DNA of 64,000 bases from JAHJDS01 sp964569795. Its GTDB lineage: Bacteria > Desulfobacterota > Desulfarculia > Desulfarculales > JAHJDS01. Each line of letters starts with the position of its first letter. The first letter of the stretch is position 1. The stretch spans positions 62,001 to 126,000 of the forward strand of contig CAZMVB010000003.1 of the NCBI GenBank assembly GCA_964569795.1. Direction: 5' to 3'. Positions 7,232-17,706 of the stretch are shown piece by piece. A program made the position numbers and the translations under genes. Below the pieces are notes generated by a model. The model saw only the letters and a program-made list of their open reading frames with translations, made no database searches and was not told the DNA's origin.

Positions 7232-9638
7232 CCTGGACCTCGGGCTGGAGGTCGTTGAAGTAGGCGCAGTATCCGGCCACCCGGACCACCAGGCCCGGGT
7301 GGGCCGCGGGATCGGCCTGGGCCTGGCGGAGCATGTCCGCGTCCAGGAAGTTGATCTGGACCTGCATGCCCCCGGTCAGGACAAAGGTCTTGATCAGGCC
7401 GGCCAGGGCCCGCCGGCCCGCGGGTCCGGCGATGGTCCGGCGGTCGAACTTCAGGTTCAGGGCGCAGCCGTTGGCCCACCTCCGGCTGTTGAGGGCGGCG
7501 GCCGAGCGCAGCACGGCCGTGGGACCCCGCCGGTCGGCCCCGTCCACCGGGGACAGGCCGTTGGACAGGCGGCGGCCGGCCGGCCGGCCGTCGGGCAGGG
7601 CGCCCGTCTTGCGGCCGAAGCCCAGGTGGCAGGTCATGGAGTAGATGCCGGGGATGTACTTGCCGCCGCGCGAGTTGCGGTGCGGGGCCAGGGCCTGGGC
7701 GAACACGTCCGCGGCCAGCTGGACATGACGGTCGGCCCGCGGGTCGCCGTTGCCGTAGCGCGGTGATTTGCAGGCCAGCCAGGCCCGGAGGGGCTCGTGT
7801 CCCTTGAAATCGTCGCGCAGGACCTCGACCAGCTCGGTCAGGGTCAGCCTGTTCTGGACAAAGACCGCCTCGTTCAGGGCGGCCAGGGAGTCGCCGGCGT
7901 CGGCCAGGCCCACGATCTGGACCGAGGTGAAGTCGTAGTCGGCCCCGCCCCAGGTCACGTCCCGGCCGCGGTCGAGGCATCCGGAGGTGATCATCGAGTT
8001 GACCGGCGTGGGCCGATGGATCCGGTAAACCTCCTCGAGCCAGGTGATGACCTTGACCGCCTCGGCCACGGCGTCCTCCACCTGGAGGCGGAAGGCCTGG
8101 ACCACGTCCTCGAAACAGGTCATCTGGTGGACCGGTTTGGTTGCCGGGCCGACCCGCCGGCCGCTGAACTGGCGTCCCTGGTTCAGGGCCAGTTCCAGGC
8201 AGAGGGGGAGGTTGAACAGGCAGGCGTCGGACGAGTTGTAGGTCCGCCCCGGGGCGGCCGTCTCGACGCAGCCGATAATGGCGTAGTCCCGGGCGTGATC
8301 GAGACTCAGGCCGGCCCGCGTCAGGGCCGCCACCAGGGCCGGGTCCCCGAACAGGGACGGCTTGCCGCAGCCCAGTTGGATCACCTCGGCGCATTTTTCC
8401 AGAAACCAGGGCGGGGTGTCCGGGTGGACCCGGGCGTGGAGGGCCGGCTCGCGGGTCCTGATCAGGGCGTAGGCGTCCAGGATCAGGCCGGACAGCTCGT
8501 TGGTGGCGTCGCGGCCCCGGCCGTTGGTGCCGCCCACGGTGATCCCCTGGGCCACGCCGTTTCCCGAGAAATAGCGGTCGATCCGCTCCGAGTAGAGGGG
8601 CATGGTCTCGCCGGTCTTGAGCATGAACGAGGCCAGCAGCTCCACGGCCCGCTCGGGCGTCAGCCGGCCTGCCCGGACGTCGGCCCGGTACAGCGGTGCC
8701 AGGATTTGATCCAGACGGCCGAAGGACAGCCCCTGCTCGAAGTCCTCGAGATTCAGGGCCAGATGGACCAGCCAGCAGGCCTGGAGGCCCTCGAGCAAGG
8801 TCCGGGCCGGCTCAAAGGGGACCCGGCGACAGGCCCGGGCCGATTCGAGTAATTCGTCCCGGCGCTCGGGCGTCAGCCCCGGTGCGGCCGCTTGGCGCTC
8901 GGCCTCGTCGGCCAGGTTGGCCGCCATGGTCCGCAGGCCCTGGATGGTGATCCTCACTGACTGATAAAAGGCCCGCTGGTCGTCGTCCAGGGGCGCGCCG
9001 TCGGGTGTGGCCTCGGATTCGAGACACCGGGCCGCCGTCCGGTCGGCCCGCTTCAGGCCGTGGCGGACGACCTGGTCGTAGCCGCCCACCTGGTGGCTGA
9101 CCCCGGCCTCCTCGGTGATGAAGTAGCGCCTGGCCCGGAAGAAATCCAGGAAGTGTTTCACCCGGCCGCGCCGGAGAAGGGCCTTGCCGCCGATGGACCG
9201 GTGGAGGTTGCCCAGACCCACGGCCGCCAGCCGCGCCTTTTCGGACCAGGTCAGCTTGATCGGGATGCGGCGGCGCGTAAGACGGAAGATGTCCTCGAGA
9301 ATGTTGACCGAGCCGCCCTCGGGGTAGTAGTTGGCCGCGATCCGCTTGCCGGTCATGTTGCCGATGATCAGCTCATCGTCATAGACGCGGGGGGCGCGGT
9401 GGGCCATGACATGGGCCAGGGCCCTGGCCCGGCGGATGAGGGGGTGGTCCCTTTTGGCCCGGCGTCCCTCCCGGGAGCGGCGGAAGGCCTTGAGCAGGGC
9501 CGGCCGCTCCAGGCAGACCGAGTAGGGCGTGGCCAGCATCTGGTCCCGGATGCGGGCGATCCGGGGGAAAGATCCACCCTCGGACGGCAAACCCCGAACG
9601 GGTTCGTCGACCGCTGATCGGTCGAGCGCCGCTTCCAT
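7194..9638 (-). CDS. Glycyl radical enzyme of unknown substrate (GCVET active site)
   Basis: 814 residues, the normal length of the pyruvate formate-lyase/dehydratase superfamily. The thiyl-radical Cys457 and general-base Glu459 lie in IIGCVETAAPG. The C-terminal glycyl-radical loop is RVAGYCAYF with Gly789, followed by the usual LQPEVQDEIIERT. A Cys-x-Glu active site is shared by glycerol/propanediol dehydratase, choline TMA-lyase, isethionate lyase, hydroxyproline dehydratase and hydroxyphenylacetate decarboxylase, where the motif usually reads GCVEP. Here Thr460 replaces that Pro, and a Cys lies two residues after the radical glycine. A GGTGGGGGGAAATA ribosome site precedes the ATG. No microcompartment shell genes are adjacent. 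The enzyme works without oxygen, so the host is likely anaerobic. The substrate cannot be assigned. Confidence 0.9.
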   Translation of the reverse strand: MEAALDRSAVDEPVRGLPSEGGSFPRIARIRDQMLATPYSVCLERPALLKAFRRSREGRRAKRDHPLIRRARALAHVMAHRAPRVYDDELIIGNMTGKRIAANYYPEGGSVNILEDIFRLTRRRIPIKLTWSEKARLAAVGLGNLHRSIGGKALLRRGRVKHFLDFFRARRYFITEEAGVSHQVGGYDQVVRHGLKRADRTAARCLESEATPDGAPLDDDQRAFYQSVRITIQGLRTMAANLADEAERQAAAPGLTPERRDELLESARACRRVPFEPARTLLEGLQACWLVHLALNLEDFEQGLSFGRLDQILAPLYRADVRAGRLTPERAVELLASFMLKTGETMPLYSERIDRYFSGNGVAQGITVGGTNGRGRDATNELSGLILDAYALIRTREPALHARVHPDTPPWFLEKCAEVIQLGCGKPSLFGDPALVAALTRAGLSLDHARDYAIIGCVETAAPGRTYNSSDACLFNLPLCLELALNQGRQFSGRRVGPATKPVHQMTCFEDVVQAFRLQVEDAVAEAVKVITWLEEVYRIHRPTPVNSMITSGCLDRGRDVTWGGADYDFTSVQIVGLADAGDSLAALNEAVFVQNRLTLTELVEVLRDDFKGHEPLRAWLACKSPRYGNGDPRADRHVQLAADVFAQALAPHRNSRGGKYIPGIYSMTCHLGFGRKTGALPDGRPAGRRLSNGLSPVDGADRRGPTAVLRSAAALNSRRWANGCALNLKFDRRTIAGPAGRRALAGLIKTFVLTGGMQVQINFLDADMLRQAQADPAAHPGLVVRVAGYCAYFNDLQPEVQDEIIERTAHGGR

Positions 9639-11081
<1,443 letters not shown>

Positions 11082-11316
11082 CGCCGCCGCTGGCGGCGCC
11101 GGGGCCGGCCGGGACCGGGTGCCGGCCGACCGACCTTGACCCCCGGACGCGACGGGACGCGCCCGGAACGTGGACCGACCGGACCGCCGTTTAGACCGCG
11201 GACTCCCCCTCCTCCGGGAACGGCATGACGATCCTCACCGTCCCCTTGACCGCCGGTCGGCCCCGCCCGACCGCCGACGCCGGGTGATAATGACCGACCA
11301 TCGAGGCCCGACCTAG

Positions 11317-12201
11317 TTGAACTTTTTCAGGCGTTACCGCACACCGCTGATCATTCTCTTTTTTCTGCTGACCGTCTTGGTCCTGGTGTCCATCAGCGCC
11401 CGGCGTCCGGAGAGTTCGAGGCGCCTGGAGCGGGGGGTCCTAGAGGTCCTGGGACCGGTCCAGCGGGGCGGCATGGCCGTGGTCCGGTTCTTCAACACCC
11501 TCTGGGACCGGTACTTCAACCTGGTGGGCGTCCAGCGGGAAAACGAACTCCTCCACAAACGGATCGACCAGCTCCAGGCCCAGGAGCGGGTCTGGCGGCA
11601 GGCGGCCCTGGAGAACGAGCGGCTCCGGCGTCTGCTGGGCTTGAGGCGGCGGGTGGCGCTGCCCACCATCGCCGCCGAGGTCATCGCCCGCGATTCCTCG
11701 ACCTGGTTCAAGTCGATCATCATCAACAAGGGACGCAAAGACGGCCTCGACCTGAACCTGCCCGTCCTGGACACCCAGGGGGAACTGGGCAGCGTCATCG
11801 GCCGGGTGATCAATCTCAGCCCCCACTTCGCCAAGGTCCTGCTGCTCATCGACCGCCACTCGGCCATCGACGTCATCATCCAGCGCAGCGGCACCCGGGG
11901 GCTGGTCGTGGGCACGGGCGCCAATCTGCTGCGGCTCAAGTTCGTCACCCGCAACGCCGACATTCGTCCCGGCGACGTGGTCATCGCCTCGGGGTCGGCC
12001 GGGGTCTTTCCCAAGGGGACCCTGGTCGGCCGGGTGCGGAGCGTCCGGCGCGACTCGAGCGGCGTCTTCCGCGAGTGGGAGGTCGTCCCGGCCGTGGACT
12101 TCTCCCGGTTGGAGGAGGTGACCATCGTCCGCCGTCCCACCCCCGAGTTCAAATCGGCCCCGCCGCCCCGGCGGCGGGTCATCAGGCGGAGGGGCCGGTG
12201 A
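11317..12201 (+). CDS. mreC: Rod-shape-determining protein MreC
   Basis: 294 residues. A short cytoplasmic start is followed by a membrane helix (about 9-28), a coiled coil (about 62-98, VQRENELLHKRIDQLQ) and a periplasmic beta-barrel region with VIARDSSTWFKSIIINKG, typical of MreC. It activates PBP2 and links it to RodA. The start is taken as TTG at 11317, because an in-frame stop lies immediately before it and the resulting N-terminus (NFFRRYR) matches the family. The C-terminus is basic (RRRVIRRRGR). The stop overlaps the start of mreD. Confidence 0.93.
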   Translation: MNFFRRYRTPLIILFFLLTVLVLVSISARRPESSRRLERGVLEVLGPVQRGGMAVVRFFNTLWDRYFNLVGVQRENELLHKRIDQLQAQERVWRQAALENERLRRLLGLRRRVALPTIAAEVIARDSSTWFKSIIINKGRKDGLDLNLPVLDTQGELGSVIGRVINLSPHFAKVLLLIDRHSAIDVIIQRSGTRGLVVGTGANLLRLKFVTRNADIRPGDVVIASGSAGVFPKGTLVGRVRSVRRDSSGVFREWEVVPAVDFSRLEEVTIVRRPTPEFKSAPPPRRRVIRRRGR

Positions 12202-12725
12202 GACGCTGGCTGCTCCACCTGGTCCCGGGGGTGGTCCTCCTGCTGATCCAGACCACCTTCTCGGGCGTGTTGACCATCGGGCCCTTCCGGCTCGAGCCGC
12301 TGTTGGTCCTGATCGTCATGGCCGGGTTCACCCTGCCCCTGTTCTGGGGCTCCCTCCTGGCCGCCTGCCTGGGGTACGCCGCGGACGTGTTTTCCGGCGG
12401 TTTCCTGGGCCTGTACACCGGCCTGTACCTCCTCTCCTTCTACCTGTCCTACTTCACCCACGGCCTGTTCAATACCCGGTCGATTGTCTATCGTTTCGGG
12501 CTGGTGTTCGTGGTCAGTCTGATCGAAAAGAGCGTGTTGGGCTGGACGATCAGTTACCTCTTCGACCAGCCGCCCTTGACCTTCTCGGCGATGCGGTTCA
12601 TCCTGATCCAATCGCTGGTGTCCGGGGTGATGGGCCCGCCCGTGATCTGGCTGTTGGAGCGGCTGCTCAGGTACGAGGAAACCCTGTTCGTCCACCGGTC
12701 CTCTGACCAGACGGATGAACCGTGA
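12198..12725 (+). CDS. mreD: Rod-shape-determining membrane protein MreD
   Basis: 175 residues with about five membrane helices, matching MreD in size, hydrophobicity and position. The GTG at 12198 overlaps the mreC stop as GTGA, a translational-coupling arrangement, and is preferred over an upstream in-frame start that would run deep into mreC. The protein ends by overlapping the mrdA start in the same way. Confidence 0.9.
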   Translation: MRRWLLHLVPGVVLLLIQTTFSGVLTIGPFRLEPLLVLIVMAGFTLPLFWGSLLAACLGYAADVFSGGFLGLYTGLYLLSFYLSYFTHGLFNTRSIVYRFGLVFVVSLIEKSVLGWTISYLFDQPPLTFSAMRFILIQSLVSGVMGPPVIWLLERLLRYEETLFVHRSSDQTDEP

Positions 12726-14842
12726 GACGTTTTTCGAGACGAACCAAAAAAAGGACCAAGCGGCCCGAGCGAGAGGAAGGCGAGGAGTCGCTGTGGCCGT
12801 TCGTGGTGTCGGTCCTGGTGGTGTCGGTCTGCTTCCTGTTTCTGCTGGGGCAGTTGTGGTACCTCCAGGTCATCAAGGGTCCGGTGTACGCCCGGCGCAG
12901 CGAGTCCAACCGGATCCGGGTCAACGACATCCTGCCCTCCCGGGGGTTCATCTATTCGGCCGACGGCAAGTTGCTGGTCCAGAACCGCCTGTCCTACACC
13001 CTGGCCATCGTCCGGGAGGACGTCCCGGACCTGACCCGGCTGCTGGCCGAGTTGCACCGGCTGATCGGCCTGGATCCCAAACGGGTCCGGCGTCAGCTCC
13101 GGCGATCGAGGCAGCCCGTCTTCCGCCCGGTCAAGATCCTGAGCAACATCTCGCGGGACCAGGTGGCCCGGCTGGAGACCTTCAAGTCCAATCTGCCGGG
13201 GGTGGTCATCCAGGTCGAGCCCAAGCGGGCCTACCTGTTTCCCGAGCTCTTCTGCCACGTCATCGGCTATCTGAGCGAGATCAACTCCCGGGAACTGGAC
13301 AGCGGGCGCTACCCCTATCACAAGCTGGGGGACTTCGTCGGCCGCTCGGGGGTCGAGCGGTCCTTTGACCGCTTCCTGTCCGGCCGGCACGGCCAGCGCC
13401 AGGTGGAGGTGGACGCCACCGGCCGGGTGGTCAAGGTCATCAACCAGGTCCACGCCCAGCCCGGCTACAACATCCACCTGACCATCGACTCGCGTCTCCA
13501 AAAGGCCGCCCGGGAGGCGCTCCGGGGCAAGGTCGGGGCCATCGTCGCCCTGGAGCCCGGCACCGGCCGGGTCCTGGCCATGGCCAGCAACCCGGGGTTC
13601 AATCCCAACCGGTTCGTCCTGGGCCTGCGGGCCGCCCAGTGGCGGTCCCTGACCCAGAACCCGCTGCACCCGCTGTACAACCGGGCGGTGCGGGGCATGT
13701 ATCCGCCCGGCTCGACCTTCAAGATCGTCACCGCCCTGGCCGGCCTGTACTGGGGGGTCATTACCCCGGAGACGGTCATCACCTGCAACGGCTCTTTTCC
13801 CCTGGGGAGCCACGTCTTCCACTGCTTCGGCGGCCACCGGCACGGACCCCTCCGGGTTCAGCGGGCGATCACCGTCTCCTGCGACGTCTTCTTCTACAAC
13901 CTGGGCCACCGGCTGGGCATCGATCGCCTGGCCGTGGTGGCCCGGATGTTCGGCCTGGGCTCGCCGACCGGCATCGCCCTGGAACACGAAAAGCCGGGCG
14001 TCGCCCCGGACCGGGCCTGGAAGAGACAGCGTATTCTCAGCTCGGCCTGGATCAATTCCCTGCTCCGGCGGGTGACCCTGGGGCCGCGGTTCAATCTGCT
14101 GACGCCTTTGTGGCGGGACTGGTACAAGTCCTGGTCGGAGATGAGCTGGCGGGGGGGCGACACCCTGAGCGTGGCCATCGGTCAGGGCTACAACCTGCTC
14201 ACCCCGCTCCAGAACGCCACGGTCATCGCCGCCGTGGCCAGCAGCGGCCAGCCCTTTGTTCCCCGCCCCCTGTGGCTCTACTCGGACTTCCGGCTGCTGG
14301 CCGCCCGGGCCCAGGGGCGGGCCGTCATCTTCCGGCCCCAACTGGTCTGGCGCATCACCGACATCAACGGACAGGTGGTCCGGGACCTGCCCCCTCAATT
14401 CGTCCGGGTGCTGCCGTTATCCCCGGAACATCTCGAGTTGGTTCGCAAGGGACTCGTCGGCGTGGTCAACGAGCCCGGCGGCACCGCCCCCCGGGCCCGC
14501 CTCAAAAAGGTGATCGTCGCCGGCAAGACCGGGACGGCCCAGGTGGTCGGCCTGGCCGTGGATCAACTCTACGGCGGGCGCCGCTACGTTCCCCGCCGGT
14601 TCCGGGACCACGGCTGGTTCGTGGCCTACGCCCCGGCCGATGATCCCAAGATCGCCGTGGCCGTGGTCGTCGAGCACGCCGGACTGGGCGGCCGGGCCGC
14701 GGCCCCCCTGGCCAAGTACGTTATCGGCACCTATCTGGGCGTACCGGTCAGCCTCGGGCCCAAGTTGTCCCCCCGGCGGCCGAGCTGGTTCGATCTGCCC
14801 GGGCCCCGCGTCGGCGGCCCGCTGCCTGAGGAGTCCCGGTGA
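12722..14842 (+). CDS. mrdA: Penicillin-binding protein 2 (elongation transpeptidase)
   Basis: 706 residues. A basic cytoplasmic tail and one membrane helix (about 26-46) precede the PBP dimerisation region and the transpeptidase domain. The three active-site motifs are visible: S331-TFK, S386-CD and K602-TGTA. It cross-links new peptidoglycan in the sidewall together with RodA, encoded next. It is somewhat longer than E. coli PBP2, with an extra stretch around 430-480 before the GQGYN motif. The GTG start at 12722 overlaps the mreD stop. Confidence 0.95.
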   Translation: MRRFSRRTKKRTKRPEREEGEESLWPFVVSVLVVSVCFLFLLGQLWYLQVIKGPVYARRSESNRIRVNDILPSRGFIYSADGKLLVQNRLSYTLAIVREDVPDLTRLLAELHRLIGLDPKRVRRQLRRSRQPVFRPVKILSNISRDQVARLETFKSNLPGVVIQVEPKRAYLFPELFCHVIGYLSEINSRELDSGRYPYHKLGDFVGRSGVERSFDRFLSGRHGQRQVEVDATGRVVKVINQVHAQPGYNIHLTIDSRLQKAAREALRGKVGAIVALEPGTGRVLAMASNPGFNPNRFVLGLRAAQWRSLTQNPLHPLYNRAVRGMYPPGSTFKIVTALAGLYWGVITPETVITCNGSFPLGSHVFHCFGGHRHGPLRVQRAITVSCDVFFYNLGHRLGIDRLAVVARMFGLGSPTGIALEHEKPGVAPDRAWKRQRILSSAWINSLLRRVTLGPRFNLLTPLWRDWYKSWSEMSWRGGDTLSVAIGQGYNLLTPLQNATVIAAVASSGQPFVPRPLWLYSDFRLLAARAQGRAVIFRPQLVWRITDINGQVVRDLPPQFVRVLPLSPEHLELVRKGLVGVVNEPGGTAPRARLKKVIVAGKTGTAQVVGLAVDQLYGGRRYVPRRFRDHGWFVAYAPADDPKIAVAVVVEHAGLGGRAAAPLAKYVIGTYLGVPVSLGPKLSPRRPSWFDLPGPRVGGPLPEESR

Positions 14843-15948
14843 GTTTCGATCGACGACTGCTGACCAATTTCGAGTGGCCGTTTCTGCTGCTGATCCTGAT
14901 CACCGCCGCCGTGGGCGTGGTCAACCTCTACAGCGCCGCCGGACCCGAATCCGCCTCGGGCGCCCCCATCTGGCTCAAGCAGGTCTATTGGCTGGCCGTC
15001 GGTCTCGGAGTGACGGCGGCCACCGTCATGATCAACTACAAGTTCTTCGAGACCACCGCCTTTGTCATCTTCGGCCTGACTCTTTGTCTGCTGGTCCTGG
15101 TCCTGGTCGCCGGCCGGGTGGTGGCCGGCTCCCAGCGCTGGCTCAGCCTGGGACCGCTGATGCTCCAGCCCTCGGAGATGGCCAAGATGGCGATCATCAT
15201 CATCCTGGCCCGCTACTTCGCCCGCCGGGAGCAGTCCCGGGGTTATTCGATCTTCCACCTGATCCTGCCCTTTGGTTACGCCCTGCTCATCGCCGGGTTG
15301 ATCCTCAAGGAGCCCGACCTGGGGACCACGGTCCTGATCCTGCTGATCGCCGGGTCGATGATCCTCTACGCCCGGGTCCGGCCGCTTTCGTTCTTGTTTC
15401 TGGTCGGCTCGACCCTGGCCGCGGTGCCCCTGGTCTGGAACTTTCTCAAGGGCTACCAGAAGAAGAGGATCCTGGCCTTTCTGGATCCCTCCCGGGACCC
15501 CCTGGGTTCGGCCTACCACCTGATCCAGTCCAAGATCGCCGTCGGTTCGGGGCAGGTCTGGGGCAAGGGGTTCATGGCCGGCACCCAGAGCCAGCTCCGG
15601 TTCATCCCCGAGAAGCACACCGACTTCGCCTTTTCCGTCTTAGCCGAGGAGTGGGGGTTCGTCGGGGTGTGCGTCCTGTTCGCCCTGCTGTTTTTGATCG
15701 TCATCCTGGGGTTGAACGTGGCCCGCCGCACCCATGACCGGTTCGGCGAGTTCCTGGTGGTGGGGGTGGTGGCCTATATCTTCTGGCAGGTGGTGATCAA
15801 CATCGGCATGGTCACCGGCCTGTTGCCGGTGGTCGGCATCCCCCTGCCCCTGGTCAGTTACGGCGGTTCTTCCCTGGTGACGACCATGTTCGGCGTCGGG
15901 CTCATCCTGAACGTGTCCATGCGCAAGTTCGTTTACGCCGGCCGCTGA
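14839..15948 (+). CDS. rodA: Peptidoglycan glycosyltransferase RodA
   Basis: 369 residues with about ten membrane helices of the SEDS family. Family features include SQRWLSLGPLMLQPSEMAK, LKEPDLGTT and FSVLAEEWGF, then PLPLVSYGGSS near the C-terminus. It polymerises lipid II into glycan strands with PBP2. The GTG start overlaps the mrdA stop by 4 bp. A T6 run follows the gene near 15964 after a weak GC hairpin, which could end the elongasome operon. Confidence 0.95.
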   Translation: MSFDRRLLTNFEWPFLLLILITAAVGVVNLYSAAGPESASGAPIWLKQVYWLAVGLGVTAATVMINYKFFETTAFVIFGLTLCLLVLVLVAGRVVAGSQRWLSLGPLMLQPSEMAKMAIIIILARYFARREQSRGYSIFHLILPFGYALLIAGLILKEPDLGTTVLILLIAGSMILYARVRPLSFLFLVGSTLAAVPLVWNFLKGYQKKRILAFLDPSRDPLGSAYHLIQSKIAVGSGQVWGKGFMAGTQSQLRFIPEKHTDFAFSVLAEEWGFVGVCVLFALLFLIVILGLNVARRTHDRFGEFLVVGVVAYIFWQVVINIGMVTGLLPVVGIPLPLVSYGGSSLVTTMFGVGLILNVSMRKFVYAGR

Positions 15949-16044
15949 CTCGGCCCGGCCTCCATTTTTTGATTGCCCACTTTCCTCCAGCCGTGTTATG
16001 GTCAATATCGTTCCTCACATCACCCCCAGCACCAAGAGGTTGAC

Positions 16045-16443
16045 ATGGCGCGCGGCAAGGTGAACGCCTCCGATATAATTGCCTTCTTGGGACCCGAGAC
16101 GGAATTTTCCGGCAAGCTCTTTTTCGAGGGTTCGGTTCGTCTGGACGGCAAGTTCGAGGGCGAAATCATGAGTCCCGGAGTGCTGATCGTCGGCGAATCG
16201 GCCGTGATCGAGGCCGACATCAACGTCGGCACGGCCGTGATCAGCGGTCAGGTCAAGGGCCAGGTCGTGGCCCAGGATCAGGTGGTCCTCCATTACCCGG
16301 GCCGCCTGCTGGGGGACATCAAGGCCCCGTCGGTCGTCGTGGACGAGGGCGTCGTCTTTGACGGCAACTGCCAGATGCTCGACAGTGAACGGGCCGTCAT
16401 CGAACCGGGCAAGGTGACCTACCTCTCCCCCTCCGAGGCCTGA
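16045..16443 (+). CDS. Bactofilin family cytoskeletal protein
   Basis: 132 residues with the bactofilin right-handed beta-helix pattern of short hydrophobic strands: SGKLFFEGSVRLDGKFEGEI, then ADINVGTAVISGQVKG and VVLHYPGRLLGDI. Bactofilins polymerise without nucleotides and organise cell-shape or wall-synthesis factors, which suits its place after rodA. The ATG at 16045 has AGAGGTTGAC upstream; an in-frame start at 15973 would add an atypical 24-residue extension. Confidence 0.9.
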   Translation: MARGKVNASDIIAFLGPETEFSGKLFFEGSVRLDGKFEGEIMSPGVLIVGESAVIEADINVGTAVISGQVKGQVVAQDQVVLHYPGRLLGDIKAPSVVVDEGVVFDGNCQMLDSERAVIEPGKVTYLSPSEA

Positions 16444-16610
16444 TCCGGGGGCCCTTCCCGGGGGAGGTTCCCGGGGATGGAAAACAGGAGACACCCGGGG
16501 GAGATTTCCGGGGGGACACGGCCGGGCCGGCCCGCCGGGAGTAATATCCAAGAGGGCAACCAGGGACCCCGGATTGTAACGTGATTTGACCGGGGGGACG
16601 GTCCACGGGG

Positions 16611-16638
16611 CGGCGCCCAAGCGGCGCGGCCTTTTTTA
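16611..16638 (+). terminator. Probable terminator after the bactofilin gene
   Basis: A short GC stem (GCGCC with GGCGC, part of GGCGGCGCCCAAGCGGCGC) is followed by six Ts at 16632-16637. It lies between the bactofilin and the MBL gene, in a 222-bp gap that otherwise holds only G/C-rich runs. Confidence 0.45.
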
Positions 16639-16665
16639 TTGGCCTGGCAAGGGGGCGACGCGGTC

Positions 16666-17640
16666 ATGCTCGATGAGATCCGGCCCGATCTGTACCGCCT
16701 CCGGACCCCGGTCTTCGGCCGTCACGACCGGGGGACCAACGCCTACCTCGTCACCGCCGGTCCCCGGCCCCTGGTCATCGATCCCGGACAGAACGACCCC
16801 CTGGCCCGGGAAACCTTTCTGGCCGGCCTGGCCGAACTGGGCCTGGACCCGGCCGACCTGGATTTTTTCGTCACCCACTTTCACACCGATCATTTCGGGC
16901 TGGTGCCGCTGGTGAAGGGTCCGGGGGCCAGGGTCTATCTCGGCCGGCTCGAGGCCGAGCGCCACCAGGCCCGGCACTGGTGGCGCGACACGGTGGCCCT
17001 GGGCCGGCGACTGGGCCTGCCCGAGGGTGATGTTCAGGAGATGTCGGCCCGGTTCGAACAGTTTTACGGCGACCTGGCCCAGCGTCCGGTGGACCTGACG
17101 ACCGTGTCCCCCGGGGAGACCTTGCGCCGGGGCGACTGGGAATTTTCCATACTGGCCACCCCGGGCCACACCGCCGGCCACCTCAGTCTGTACGAGCCCG
17201 GCCAAAGGCTCCTGTTCACCGGCGACCACCTCCTCCCCGGGATCTCGTCCCTGGTCCCGTTTCTGGACGACGGCCGGGACCCCCTGGCCGAGTATCTGGC
17301 CAGCCTGGAGATGACCGGCCGCCTCGCCGCCGACCTGATCCTGCCCGGACACGGCGATCCTCATGACGACCCGGCCGTGGCCACGGCCGGTGTTTTGGGC
17401 AAGATTCAGGGCCGGCTGGACAATGTTCTGGAAATTTTGAGGGAGGGCCCCCGGGGCGCGATCGACGTGGCCCGCCGGATGAACTGGGGGGCGCACAACA
17501 TGTCCTGGGAACACGGCCCGTCCTTTTTCCGGTGGCTGACCCTGGTCCACACCCTGGCGGCCCTGACCTACCTGGAAGGCCGGGGCCGGATAACAAATAG
17601 CGGCGGTGTCTATCGTCTGACGACTGACGGGGGCCTTTGA
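16666..17640 (+). CDS. Metallo-beta-lactamase fold hydrolase with C-terminal winged-helix domain
   Basis: 324 residues. The zinc-binding motif is THFHTDH (His71, His73, Asp75, His76), with later ligands in TPGHTAGH, FTGDH and PGHGDP, as in the glyoxalase II/LACTB2-like branch. The last ~80 residues (LREGPRGAIDVARRMNW onward) look like the winged-helix tail of LACTB2-type proteins. It may hydrolyse a thioester or phosphodiester; the substrate is unknown. ATG 16666 is chosen, with AAGGGGGCGACG upstream, over an in-frame TTG at 16639. It is followed closely by an acyl-CoA dehydrogenase, hinting at thioester chemistry. Confidence 0.85.
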   Translation: MLDEIRPDLYRLRTPVFGRHDRGTNAYLVTAGPRPLVIDPGQNDPLARETFLAGLAELGLDPADLDFFVTHFHTDHFGLVPLVKGPGARVYLGRLEAERHQARHWWRDTVALGRRLGLPEGDVQEMSARFEQFYGDLAQRPVDLTTVSPGETLRRGDWEFSILATPGHTAGHLSLYEPGQRLLFTGDHLLPGISSLVPFLDDGRDPLAEYLASLEMTGRLAADLILPGHGDPHDDPAVATAGVLGKIQGRLDNVLEILREGPRGAIDVARRMNWGAHNMSWEHGPSFFRWLTLVHTLAALTYLEGRGRITNSGGVYRLTTDGGL

Positions 17641-17706
17641 CCGAAGGGCGGGCCTGCCCCGTCTGAACCGGGGCCAAGGGGCCGCGACCATGGCCCGGAG
17701 GGACTG

